Assembly (NCBI RefSeq): GCF_014066305.1
Contig: NW_023501079.1
Location: 372,001-436,000, forward strand
Reading direction: 5' to 3'
From: Letharia columbiana
Lineage: Eukaryota; Ascomycota; Lecanoromycetes; Lecanorales; Parmeliaceae
DNA: 64,000 nt
Shown here: one piece after another, positions 10,522 through 20,899 of the stretch
Numbering within the stretch: position 1 is the stretch's first letter
How the letters are laid out: every line of letters starts with the position of its first letter
Notes under the pieces: model-generated
Seen by the model: only the letters and a program-made list of their open reading frames with translations
Databases searched by the model: none
Told to the model about the DNA's origin: nothing
Translations under genes and position numbers: made by a program

Positions 10522-11621
10522 GTTCGTAGGAATTCTCGTGAGATCGGAGACGCATTGGCATCGTCCGGCGCAGGCGTCCACAAGATATCGTGAGGTTTGC
10601 ATCGCCTCAGTACTTTAGCAATCAAAGGTCCGTCCGGAAGATGCAGTGGAAGAGAGATTGCCTGATACAGGGTCTGATGATCTGAGGCCTCGGTAAGATT
10701 TGGATAGGAGGCCAGGGAACTAGATGCCTTGGTGTTGAGGGAAAGGTACGTAGCCGTTTTCAAGCCAGCACCCTGGTTAATGCTTTATATTAGCACCAAG
10801 CTACGAAATACGCGTGTAGTACGACTATCTTATCCAGGCTCCAGGGATAACAGGCCAATTTGAAGTTATGAACTAAGCGTAGTCCGACTATTCGCTCCGC
10901 TTATAGTAGTCCGCAACTCAAAGACGCACTAGTCTCAAAGACGCGTTTTTTCGCGATTTGACACCCTATATTATAATTCACCATTATTCCACCACACTAT
11001 ATCTATATCTTATTCTAAGTAAGAGGAACTCGTCTAAAAGGCTATTGATAAGTATAAGGACGGTTATTTTTATAGCGCTATAGCGGCCGTAGAGTATTAT
11101 AATCTTAAACCGCGACGAATATAAAGACGGCTTCGGAGATAAGCTTTTAGAAGTACTTAAATATCTATTTATATACGTCTTATTACGGCTTAAGAATAGT
11201 CGCTATATAACTATATTAATCGTCTAAATAATATCGAGTATTTACTTTAACTAAATTACATTTAGAATACTATTAAGTATATTCTTAAAATCGCTTCGAA
11301 TTTATATTATTTCTCTAAATTACTTAATAAAGATTAAACTATATAATTTATAAAATAATATCTTAAATATTATAAATAAAAGTAAAAATCTTTTAGTATT
11401 AAGTATAAGAATATATATAATATTAAAAGTATACGCGTAGCGTATAAGAAATTTTGATAAGACTATAAAGAGAAGGATATATAATATTAAGATATTTGAA
11501 ATATAAATAAGACTAGCTTTCGAATTAACTGTAAAATCGTTTATTATATTATTACTTTAAATAAAAGTAAGTCTCTATAATTCGTAGATCTAGATAATTA
11601 TAATTATATAAGTAAAGGCTC

Positions 11622-14600
11622 ATGAATTAAATTCATGAAGTTGGATTTTTCATTTTTCTAAGTCAAATAAAGTTGGATTTTTCTAAGTTAAATCGAATTT
11701 TAGCCCTAGCCCTAAGTATAAATCAAACTCTAATCGCTTGCTATGCGTTTTTAACCTACTTCTATCACTACGAAATTAATAAAGAAGGTAAAAGCCCTAA
11801 CCCTAAGTTAAATCGGACTCTACTTACTTTCTATACGGCAAATAACTTACTTCTATTATTATAGATCTCTGACTAATTACGTCCTTATCTGAGGAAGAAG
11901 TATCTACTTAATAATCTTATTTTTGATACACCTTATTAGCCGAGTGAGTTATCTTCTTAATAGATCGCCTAGAACTATAATTGATAGGCCGACCTTACTA
12001 ATAACTCGGCTTAGGGTTATATATAGTTGATTATGGGTAAAGACCTCGGGGTATAGGTATAGGCCGATTTGCTGTAATGATTGGCTCTAGAACTTATTAA
12101 TCGTCATGCTAAAGGCCAATTAAATTAGGAATTAGATGCGTCAAAAGGGAGCATATAGATTATTCGAATTAGGCGGAGCTAGAGGGATACGTAGTATATA
12201 GTATCATTTATCGTTATATTCGCCTTTAAAAATATAATAATTAAGTGTCTTAGACTTAATATATTTAACTTATAGACGTGTCTTATTATATAGATCTATA
12301 CGCTACTCTAAATTCCTTAACAATATTGCTATATAATTCTATTTTAACTTCAAATAATAAGGTGAAAGCGAGGCTAATTTAAAGGCATTTATTATTTCAG
12401 TGAATAGAAGAAAGCTATCTTCCTTATTAATAACTTAATTTCTACTATTATAAATAATCTTAGCTCTAGGAAATTTATTAAGAACTTAACTATTAAACTA
12501 GGCGATATTCTTATTAAGGGTGTAAAGAATCGCCTTAGATGTATAGAAATTAGCTATTCGATATAGGCTAAGGTTACTATAAATAGTATTAATCAGCTAA
12601 GTAATAAAGTTATCTAATAGCCACTCGATAGACTAATTAATAGCTTCTTATCCTTCGAAGCTTGTTGAGGTATTATTACCTATATCTAATAGCCTTTAAG
12701 CGAATTCCTTTATATTAGTCCGGCCTTAATTAGTAAGATTAGAGTTTTGAAGCCTTATATTTTCTATTAGTCTAAGGATTTAAATATAATTTTAAAGATA
12801 GAACGCCCTTAACGTAGCCCGAGCGATGTGACCTAACTTAGCACCCTTAATGATTGGAAGGATTTGACGGAAGTTATCGTAGAAGTATATGACTATGCTA
12901 TTAAAAGAAGTAAGGTTCTTTCGAATATCTTAGAGTATACGATTAACGGTCTTAATATCGTAGCGGTTTTATATAGAGATCTTATTCTAGAAAATAAGCT
13001 CGGTCGCCTTTAATAACTAAGCTAAATTAGACTCTATCGATATATTGTAATTAAACTAAGTAATAGTATTAAGGGAGATCTTAAAGCGAGAATAAGCGAT
13101 AGTGCCACCTTAAAGGAGAATAGAGGCGATATTAGATAAAACTATAGTAATAGCTATCTTAGAGTTATTTCGTACTCTTCGCAATATAATATTCTAAAGT
13201 ATAGTCTTACTAATATCTCTATAGTTATTAAGAAAGAAGAGTTAACTATTAGAATAAGAGATCGCGTTCTAAATAGCGTCAGTTATAGTAATTTAATTAT
13301 TATTAAAACTTGTCTATATCTAATCTTAGATATTAATTCGATAGCTACGTGCTTCGCGTAGAAGTCGATTCTAATTATTAATATAATATTATTTATAGTC
13401 TCGCTAGATCGCGGATAGATTAAAGCCGGTAATAAGGCTGATGTCCTTTATAGAGCTGGTGTTATTTTTCTTTAAGCGGATTTGAATTAAATGAAGGTAG
13501 AAGTCTTCGACGACGGCTTGTTTATATTGCGTATCGTCTGATAGAGGAAGAGTATAATACTAAGTCTGAAGGATATGAATAAGGTTATTAGATAATCTAA
13601 ATAAAGAATAATAAGTGTTAGTTAAGAAATGTACGCAAAGTGCGAATAAAGAATTAAATCATTTATAGGTAAAAAAAGGAAAAATACGCCTAGCGCGAAA
13701 AGTTTTGGTGGCTAAAAAAAGAACACTATACCAAAAAAAGTCGCGATGTTTTAAAATTATCGTTAGCGCGGTAATCTTCTTATTCTACAGCTTAAAGTAC
13801 TTTTAACTTATTAAAGAAATTACTAAGAAAAATATATTTAGCGCGAAAAGTTTTGATATATAAAAAAAGAAATATTATATCAAAAAAGTCGTAATATTTC
13901 AATATCACTATTAGCGCGGTAAGCTAATTATGCTACGCTTGAAGTATTTCTATTTAATAAAGAAGAAATTGCTCATATATCTTAATTTATAATTATTTCA
14001 TAGATCTAGAGGATTACCAAGCTTACATTACAGTAGAATCATTATAAAGAGACCCCGTAAGGCGTATCCTCCCTATTAGGCCGCTACTTCATTCAATACT
14101 TAATTTCATTCAACGTTATCGTAAAGTAAGCCTTTTATTATATAGGTATTATAGTAGAAAGAAAGAATATTATCGTCTACCGTGCGTAAGTCTTCGAAGA
14201 ATACAAGATTCGATATATTTAGAAGAAGATACCGTAGATAGAAGAGCTTTCTAGCGTTCGGATTAATGTAGTATATCCTTTTAATAATACCCCTACGCCT
14301 CTAATATGAACTTTATTCGAATATACCTCGCTTATTCTTTTTTTAGATATATTATATTAATAGATCGGTATAGAAGAGGTCTTCTATTTATCTTCCCTGC
14401 CGACGCCGTTAATTTAGTTGGAAGAAGGCTGTTAGCTTAATCTGGCGTTTATATTCTATATCGATTATATGGGATAGGTTATTATCGTTATTAAATATTA
14501 TATTCTATTAATTCGAAAGATAGATAAACAATCGTTTAATAGAAGGATTATAATTATATAATTTAAAGCTAAAAATCCTTTAATAGGCTTTCGTAGAGCT

Positions 14601-17600
14601 TATTTATCGTATATCTTAATACTCTTAAATCTCGTTTATCTAGTTTAACCCTATATCGTCTTAATCTATATTACCTTTACGCTCTATCTAAAGATTAATT
14701 TAATCGCTATTCTTATGAACATACTTAAAGATATATTTATAGGCTTTAACGTTGGCGTAGATCTCTATATTGATGTGAGCGTTATACTTAGTCGATAAAT
14801 AAAAACTATAGAGTATTATCTAGCAATTCTACTTAAATTCATCATCTAATATCTTAGTAGGCCTACGCCGACGGTATATGGGGTACTCGAAGTCTGATTT
14901 AAAGACGGTATGGTCGCTGAAGTTCTTCGGAAACTACTTACTATATACGTTCTTATCTAAGTCCCAGTAAGGTAGAATAGTATCTATTCTACTAATAGTA
15001 TATTGGCTGCAGTTCCTATAGAGTATATACCTAATAACGATCGTATAGAGATTAAGAAATAGATTTTAATTAGGAATCTCAGTATTAACAGCGACGTCTA
15101 CCTCAGCGGCGCTAAAGAATCGGTCTTTAGGGTGTAAAATGATAAGGATATAGATATGCGGTAGGCCTCGTTTTTAAAATTTAATGGTGTAGGTATAGGC
15201 CGGAACTCGACCTATTGCCCGCAAAGTCAGTTAGGGTTAAGGCTAATCGACATTTCAATCGACCATACTTCGCCCTTATGGGGGTGAAAAAAATTTAGAC
15301 AATACCGTAGGGCTAACCGATAGGAATTACGGCGTGTGATAAATTAAACTATGCTAGAAGTACCTCTAGGGACTATAATCTACACTAATCGCCTGATTAA
15401 TATACCGCCTAAGAGGCTACTTTACTAAATGAAATAGAGGAGAGCTACTATACTATAATAGGAGGTAAGAAGAATAAGAGTATATCTAGCACCTTCCCCT
15501 TTAGAATATCGTTTATAAGAGCCTTCAGCTTTAGTCTAAATACTCTAGTAATCAGATTAAGTCGATCAGTAGCGCGTTCGCCGAATAGAAGATTTTTGAT
15601 AATCTCGATTTATTTTGAGTTATAGGTGAAAGTTATAAAGAGGTTCGGTTGGCTAAACTTGATGGATAGGGTAATAGTATTCTAATAGAGTTATTTTATA
15701 AATTATAGGCCTTTTTAATAAAAGAAAGGAAGAATAATACATTATTTACCAGCCTAATCACCTATAATAACTCTACCGACGTAAGCATCGATAACTACTT
15801 AATAGATATCGATCTGAATAGTCTTCTAATTTACCTTTAGTTAATAAAGTTTATTACTTTCGATAGTTATATAGGTATCGTAGATGAAATATTATAGTAG
15901 TCGATCGCAGTAAAGAAGGCGGTTAAATTTGCCGGGACGACTCTATATTATATATCTATAAAATATTAGTGATCGATAGAATAGAAGGAATAAATGGAAT
16001 AGATCTATAATATGAGATAAGCGTCACTCGTATAGAACCACCTTATTCGATAATTCCTCTAACTCATAAAACGGCTTCGCCGTTTTTGCTTCGCTGAGTA
16101 AGAAGGCTCCTACCCAATATAATACCTATATTGAGTATATTATTATACTATGACTATTCGTCGAATGGGAAGATAAAAGAATAGCGTAAGAGTATGTAGG
16201 CTGGATGCTAATATGAAATACTAAATCTCTTATTACTTCGAGCCTCTATTAATATATCCCTAGCCTTAGATATGTCTAGTGGGTTATCGATATTACCCTC
16301 TTAGGCGATAGCGACTTTATCTAAAGTAAAACGATTGTAGGTGCGTGGATTATAATACCGTAAGTTCTTATAAAGTAGCTTATAGCCCCGTATATTTGAA
16401 TTGGCCTTTAGCCTTTTAGATATCGATTTGAGGGCGTTAATATAGAAATTAATACTTTTAAGATTTATAGCTATTTTGCGATAAAGCGTTTAATTAATAC
16501 GATTATAGTAGTTATGTCTAGTAAAGTTAGTATAGGAAACGCGGTCGGAAGAAAGTTATACCGTATTATGGACTAATCTTAAATACTATTTATAATATAG
16601 ATTTGACTAAAGACCGATTTTTCGCTCTCTGGAGGCGCTAGGGTAGGTATATAAGTAGTAATTGCTCCCTAGATTTTGTATATGTACGGGGCGACCGAAT
16701 AATTAATAGTAATCTGCTATGAGGTTATAAAGATCGTATTATTATATTAAACGCTGTAACGGCGGAATTCTTTGTTATTATTAGTAAGATTCGAGGTCCC
16801 TGGCGTCAAAGAGTGGAGGATTTAATTAATGGTATACTCGCTGGGATTAATTGGATCGTTTGTGCTCGTTTCGACGCCCTTATGGCCTTATTCTATATCG
16901 TCTATCTCGTCTATTTTAGGTGTATCGACTTCAGTCTTTCCGCTGTCGCAGCATCACTTGGTTATCTCATCTTTCTATAACGCCGCACCGCAGTGGTCGT
17001 AAATCTGGTTTATAAGACCCAAATCATGTCGTATAGGCTCTATGGTATATGGGTGACGCGCGGTGTAGCTGGCAAGCCTTGCTGGAGGCTGAGTAGGACC
17101 CAAATAAGGGCTGAAAGGTGGGCTGGAAGGACGTGGGCTGTCGAAATCGTTGTTAAAGAAGTCTGGTGGTAGGTCTCGTAATAGAGGGTCTTCGATAGTA
17201 TCTTCCTCTCGTTTAGGAGCTTCTTCTTGACGATGTTTAGGATCTAACACGCGTTGAGAGGCTTTAAAATAGGGTGATGAAGAACGGGTAGAGGAGGAAG
17301 ACGCGTCTTGGGAGGTAGCATCGCTGGGTTGGAAGGCACTACCGCTGGCTTGGGAGGAGTATGTAGGGGAGGACGTATTCGTTCGGGCTCTTTTAAAGAG
17401 CCTTTCAACGCGTTGATGAGCAGTAGTAGGTAGTTGGGCTCGCTTGCGGCCTCGATTGCCAGCAGTAGCGGATTCGCCGAGGGGTGGCCTGGCTGGAGGC
17501 GTTAGTAGGGGCTCTAAGAGGCGGGTAAAAGGGGTGTACGTGCCTGAAGCGTTTAGTAACGTTTCCGCGAGGGGTATCGAGGATGATTGTGTTCATATTG

Positions 17601-17985
17601 GTGGAATTGATAGAATTGATAGAATGATAGAAGAATAATAGTTACACAAACAAACAGGTGGAAGGATTATCCGATCCCGGACGCGTTTCGTGTAACTATA
17701 TTTAAATACTACTTCGCTCCACCAATAATAGGCCAAACTTCATAATTTTTACAGCGTTAGAAAGCGCAAAGCGAGCTCTACAATTTAAGGAATTATAAAG
17801 TAACTATATATATCGCAAGCTGAGTACTTCAAAGTGTAAAACTTCTACACACAAATTTTTAATAAGGGAGCTTAAGAGGGCTAGCGGGCTAACTCAGCCG
17901 GTCTAACTAAAGAGCGTAATAACCCTAAATTTATAATTAACTACACATACAAATTCAAGGTTTTCAAGCTCAGCCCTACCTTATT
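11622..17985 (-). mobile_element. RIP-mutated Helitron (Rep-helicase)
   Basis: Inserted in the pogo-like transposase; the boundaries are approximate. On the minus strand the broken frame shows hallmarks of a Helitron RepHel protein. Around 15140-15180 a segment reads IKF*KRGLPHIYILI, the HUH-nuclease motif where intact proteins have EFQKRGLPHAHIL. Around 14720-14850, KYNAHINIEIYANVKAYKYI and FKYVHKNSD match the conserved tract after it. Around 13080-13260 a Walker-A-like tract (NYRDISKTIL for G-x-G-G-T-G-K-T) and GGTIAYSRFKI match the Pif1-type helicase. Stops fall at TAA/TAG, as expected from CpA-to-TpA changes. A perfect 17-nt palindrome, CATGAATTAAATTCATG (11621-11637), sits at the 3' side, where Helitrons carry a terminal hairpin. 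A clear CTRR end was not found. Inactive. Confidence 0.8.
16950..17640 (-). pseudogene. Weakly RIP-mutated 5' coding part of the Helitron
   Basis: Unlike the sequence on both sides, these 690 bp keep CpA and TpG and are GC-balanced. The minus strand has a start at 17596 and, after a frame change, a long open stretch ending at 16975. It is rich in S, T and P and contains RVERLFKRARTNTSS and DLPPDFFNNDFDSPRPSSPP. It is probably the variable N-terminal region of the Helitron protein. The region is disordered in character, with no known domain. Confidence 0.5.
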
Positions 17986-18769
17986 CTTTTATATATACTA
18001 ATTATATTTATAGAATATATTAGCGTCGTAGATTAAAGTATACCTTTATTCGTAATTTTAAAAAATATTTATATTCTATATAAATAGAATAAAAACGACT
18101 TATCTTCGAATACTATATTAGTCGTTTTATTTACTAGATATTTAAATAATCGACTAGTATATAACTAGCTACTATATTTTAATATATTTTCTTATTATCG
18201 TTAAGTAAGAGAATAGAGAGTCTTAATTCTAAACGACTTCGAATCTTATTATATCTATAAATTTCATATATTTATCTAGCAATTAAAGATCGACTTATTT
18301 ATACTTCTCTTATATTCTATATATATTATATAGTTATTAGATATAGAATACTTTTAATCATTTAAATATTATTATACGAAGACTATAGATTTAGCTATAC
18401 GTTTTAAGAGTAGCGACTTTAATAAACTTAACTTTCTCGTAGTATTTAATTAAATAAGAACTTAAACCTTTACGTCTAGTATTATATATTCGATCTTTTA
18501 AAAGACTAATTTTATATTTTATAATTCTAAAGTAATACTCGAAAAATTAGAAATCTAGCACCTGCGCTATAACTCTAAACGAGTCTATATCTCTTATACT
18601 TATTAGAATTTCTTATAAAGTCGAAGACGTTATTAAATACGATTAATGATTTAAAGAATTACTTACTACTTAGACTTTTATTATTCTAAAAAGTATATAA
18701 TAGCTATTAACTCGATTTATAAAAAGAATCTATTATTAATAACTACTTGAGATAAATTATCGAGCGAGA

Positions 18770-18917
18770 TGTTACGGAGAATCCTTCACATAGGGCCACT
18801 AGTACCAATTAGGCCTTAGCGCGCCTCCTCCGCACATATGTGCCTGCAGACCACATAGATTAATAGAATAACTTTACACCACACCAATATTATGATATTA
18901 AGAACTATTCCTTAACA
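18770..18917 (+). repeat. Left LTR, 148 bp
   Basis: Begins TGTTACGGAGAATCC and ends ATTCCTTAACA. It matches the right copy by eye over its full length. Confidence 0.9.
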
Positions 18918-19178
18918 AATGGTAGCAACACCTGAAGATCACTCAACAGGAGTCTATTGATTTTATTCGCTCATCCATAGTGCTGGCCAGTCACGCTACG
19001 CCTCTACCTACCTCAACATCCATATCGCTCACCTATCAGCACTCAGCCCGTCACGCAGAGTCACTACACGCAAGCAGTCAACACTACCCCCATCGCTCAT
19101 CTATCAGCACTCAGCCCGTCACGCAGAGTCACTACACGCAAGCACACAAGCAAGTGAACCTTTCAATAGGCCATCACT

Positions 19179-19769
19179 ATGTCTACTTCCAGCCCACTCA
19201 TCCCCGGCATCTCGAACGATCAGCTTCAGGGCATAATGGCTCTATTTCAAGGCATACTAAGAACTGAAATGGCCATATTCAGAACTGAAATAAGAACTGA
19301 AATGGGCATGCTAAGGACTGAAATGAATCAACTACGCAATGAGTTTCGTCAGCAAGCCACTCAGCCAGTCACTCAGCCAGTCACTCAGTCAGCCACTCAG
19401 CCAGCTACTCAGCCAGTCACTCAGTCGATCACTCAGCCAGAGCACCCAGTTGAACAAGAGGAGGAAACACTACAGGCAATTGCGGAGAACACTGCGGAGA
19501 ACACTGCGGAGAAACCAAGCGGCAACAAGGCCACCATCGTCAAAGACATGGCTCAGCTCTCCACGATCCCGCGTCAAATCATCACTCAGCAAGCGGAGAA
19601 CACCACTACGATTTGGCCTACTATCTCCACATGCCTGGGCAATATCACATTATGGTACATCACTGCAATGAGCACACAAGAGAAGGATCTACTGCGTCGA
19701 TCACAGCCAATTGGGCCTCTGCAGGAGGACATCAGACAATACATATTTGGACGAATTGAAACCGTCTGA
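19179..19769 (+). CDS. 196-aa protein of the LTR element, unrecognised
   Basis: The only sizeable open frame inside the LTR element, starting about 260 nt after the left repeat. Residues from about 25 to 60 form repeated LRTEM/FRTEI heptad-like units, so a coiled coil is likely. Residues about 60-95 are a TQPVTQ/TQSATQ tetrapeptide-like tract. Then come an acidic stretch, AENTAENTAE, and a non-repetitive C-terminus with TIWPTISTCLGNITLWYITA. No zinc knuckle, protease or polymerase motif is seen. It could be a Gag-like structural protein or the remnant of one. I do not recognise the family. The frame is open and not RIP-mutated, so it may be expressed. Confidence 0.5.
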   Translation: MSTSSPLIPGISNDQLQGIMALFQGILRTEMAIFRTEIRTEMGMLRTEMNQLRNEFRQQATQPVTQPVTQSATQPATQPVTQSITQPEHPVEQEEETLQAIAENTAENTAEKPSGNKATIVKDMAQLSTIPRQIITQQAENTTTIWPTISTCLGNITLWYITAMSTQEKDLLRRSQPIGPLQEDIRQYIFGRIETV

Positions 19770-19944
19770 TGTCTTGCTCTGACAGTCATTTCATTATTCA
19801 AAGGTTTTCACTGCGGCAGGAGATTTCATGGGATTCACACCACTAATTGGCACGGTGTCTCCATTTCTTTCCGGCATTCGAAAAATCATGCATGCATACT
19901 TCTTGCCATGAGGACATGGCCTTTCTCTGTTTTTTGTGGGCACT

Positions 19945-20092
19945 TGTTACGGAGAATCCTTCACATAGGGCCACTAGTACCAATTAGGCCTTAGCGCGCC
20001 TCCTCCGCACATATGTGCCTGCAGACCACATAGATTAATAGAATAACTTTACACCACACCAATATTATGATATTAAGAACTATTCCTTAACA
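19945..20092 (+). repeat. Right LTR, 148 bp
   Basis: Direct copy of the left LTR. It is followed at once by CGAGA, the right copy of the target duplication. Confidence 0.9.
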
Positions 20093-20503
20093 CGAGATAT
20101 TAAGACTATTTATAAAGAGATCGTAGTTAAGCGAGTATATAAGATACTTTCTAAGATAATTATTTAGAAGAGAAAATAGATATTAATAGATTAAATATAT
20201 AAATCTCTAATTATAATAGAAGAAATAGTTATAGAAAAGGCGGAGAAGACTTTAAAGCGAGCTATTTGGGCTAAGGAAATTTAGTAAGAAAAGATTAATA
20301 AGACTATTAAGACTTATATCTAAAAGCTAGATTATAATCTATAAAAGCTAGTATATATATATTAAGACGTATTTATTAGAATTTAAATTATAGAATAAGA
20401 TCTATATAGAATTAGAAAGGAATAATAGATTTTCGCGTCTTTGAGACTAGTGCGTCTTTGAGTTGAGGACTACTATGAGCGGAGCGAATAGTCGGACTAC
20501 GAC

Positions 20504-20899
20504 TAAGGTCTCTTCTCCAAATCAACGCATAAAGCGACGAGATTGATGAAAAGAAAGCGTCTCTAAAATGAAAATTAGGAAGAGCATCAAAAATTGCGCG
20601 AATGAGGTACCCGAAGGCAACTCAATGACTTTTGCCTCCGCCATGTGCAATGCAGGGCTCAAATCATGAGCGAAGGCCTTCTTGATGGCCCAGCTCCTCA
20701 TAAGGTAAGTATGAGTGGGAAAACGAAGGGTCTCGGACAGAGGGTTATACGGTACTACAATATGCAAGAAGATCCTTAGTGCCACGCTAAAATTCTCACC
20801 TCTGTCACCCGCTGTTCGCTTGAACCACTACCTGGTAGGTGAGTGAATTTGCGACTGCATTTGGTGGGATGAGGTCAAGGTGCCGCTCACATCAACCAT
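20504..20899. other. PUS7 5' flank next to transposon end
   Basis: Only about 396 bp separate the transposon end from the PUS7 start. A minus-strand frame of 87 codons here has no recognisable features and was left out. The promoter of PUS7 must lie here or within the transposon. Confidence 0.45.

Larger units (their letters stand above)
9776..10875. other. Upstream flank of SRA gene, up to transposon insertion
   Basis: About 1.1 kb with no convincing complete gene. It holds a three-copy 9-bp G-rich repeat and a short F-box-like fragment (both listed separately). The stretch just before the transposon (10814-10830, GTAGTACGACTATCT) resembles part of the transposon end, but too weakly to call. 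Confidence 0.4.
18770..20092 (+). mobile_element. Intact short LTR retroelement (TRIM-like)
   Basis: Two 148-bp direct repeats that look identical by eye (18770-18917 and 19945-20092) begin TGTTA and end TAACA. They enclose about 1.03 kb and are flanked by a perfect 5-bp target duplication, CGAGA (18765-18769 and 20093-20097). Two bases after the left repeat comes TGGTAGCAACACC, a plausible primer-binding site since it begins TGG. A polypurine tract is not obvious. There is no reverse transcriptase, protease or integrase, so movement would need another element's enzymes. The element retains CpA/TpG although it sits inside heavily RIP-mutated DNA, so it landed after the host element was mutated. 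Each repeat contains the palindrome GCACATATGTGC. Confidence 0.88.
10876..20503 (+). mobile_element. RIP-mutated pogo/Fot1-like transposon carrying two nested insertions
   Basis: Both ends carry the same inverted sequence of about 70 bp (CGTAGTCCGACTATTCGCTC, then a duplicated CTCAAAGACGC), at 10878 onward and reading inward from 20501. Both ends are bordered by TA (10874-10875 and 20504-20505), the target of pogo elements. The flanking hexamer ACTAAG also happens to match. The plus strand reads, through RIP stops, as a DDE transposase of the CENP-B/pogo family. The N-terminal part at about 11030-11630 contains YNYINRLNN-like and DIQYQDI..INKTSFRI segments, where the family has D-E-T-G-F-R-I. 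The middle part at about 17990-18765 contains EYISVVD..IPLFVILK and REWRVLILN. The last part is at about 20093-20430. It was split first by a Helitron and later by an LTR element. The catalytic aspartate reads as asparagine and stops are many, so it is dead. Confidence 0.85.

Noticed and set aside
10872..10877. 6-bp target duplication ACTAAG (also at 20502-20507)
   Set aside because: The coding remains are pogo-like, a family that duplicates only TA, and TA lies at the centre of the hexamer; the extra identity is probably chance.
10878..20501. Helitron with 70-bp terminal inverted repeats
   Set aside because: Considered first, but the transposase pieces next to both ends are pogo-like, so the repeats belong to the outer element and the Helitron is nested.
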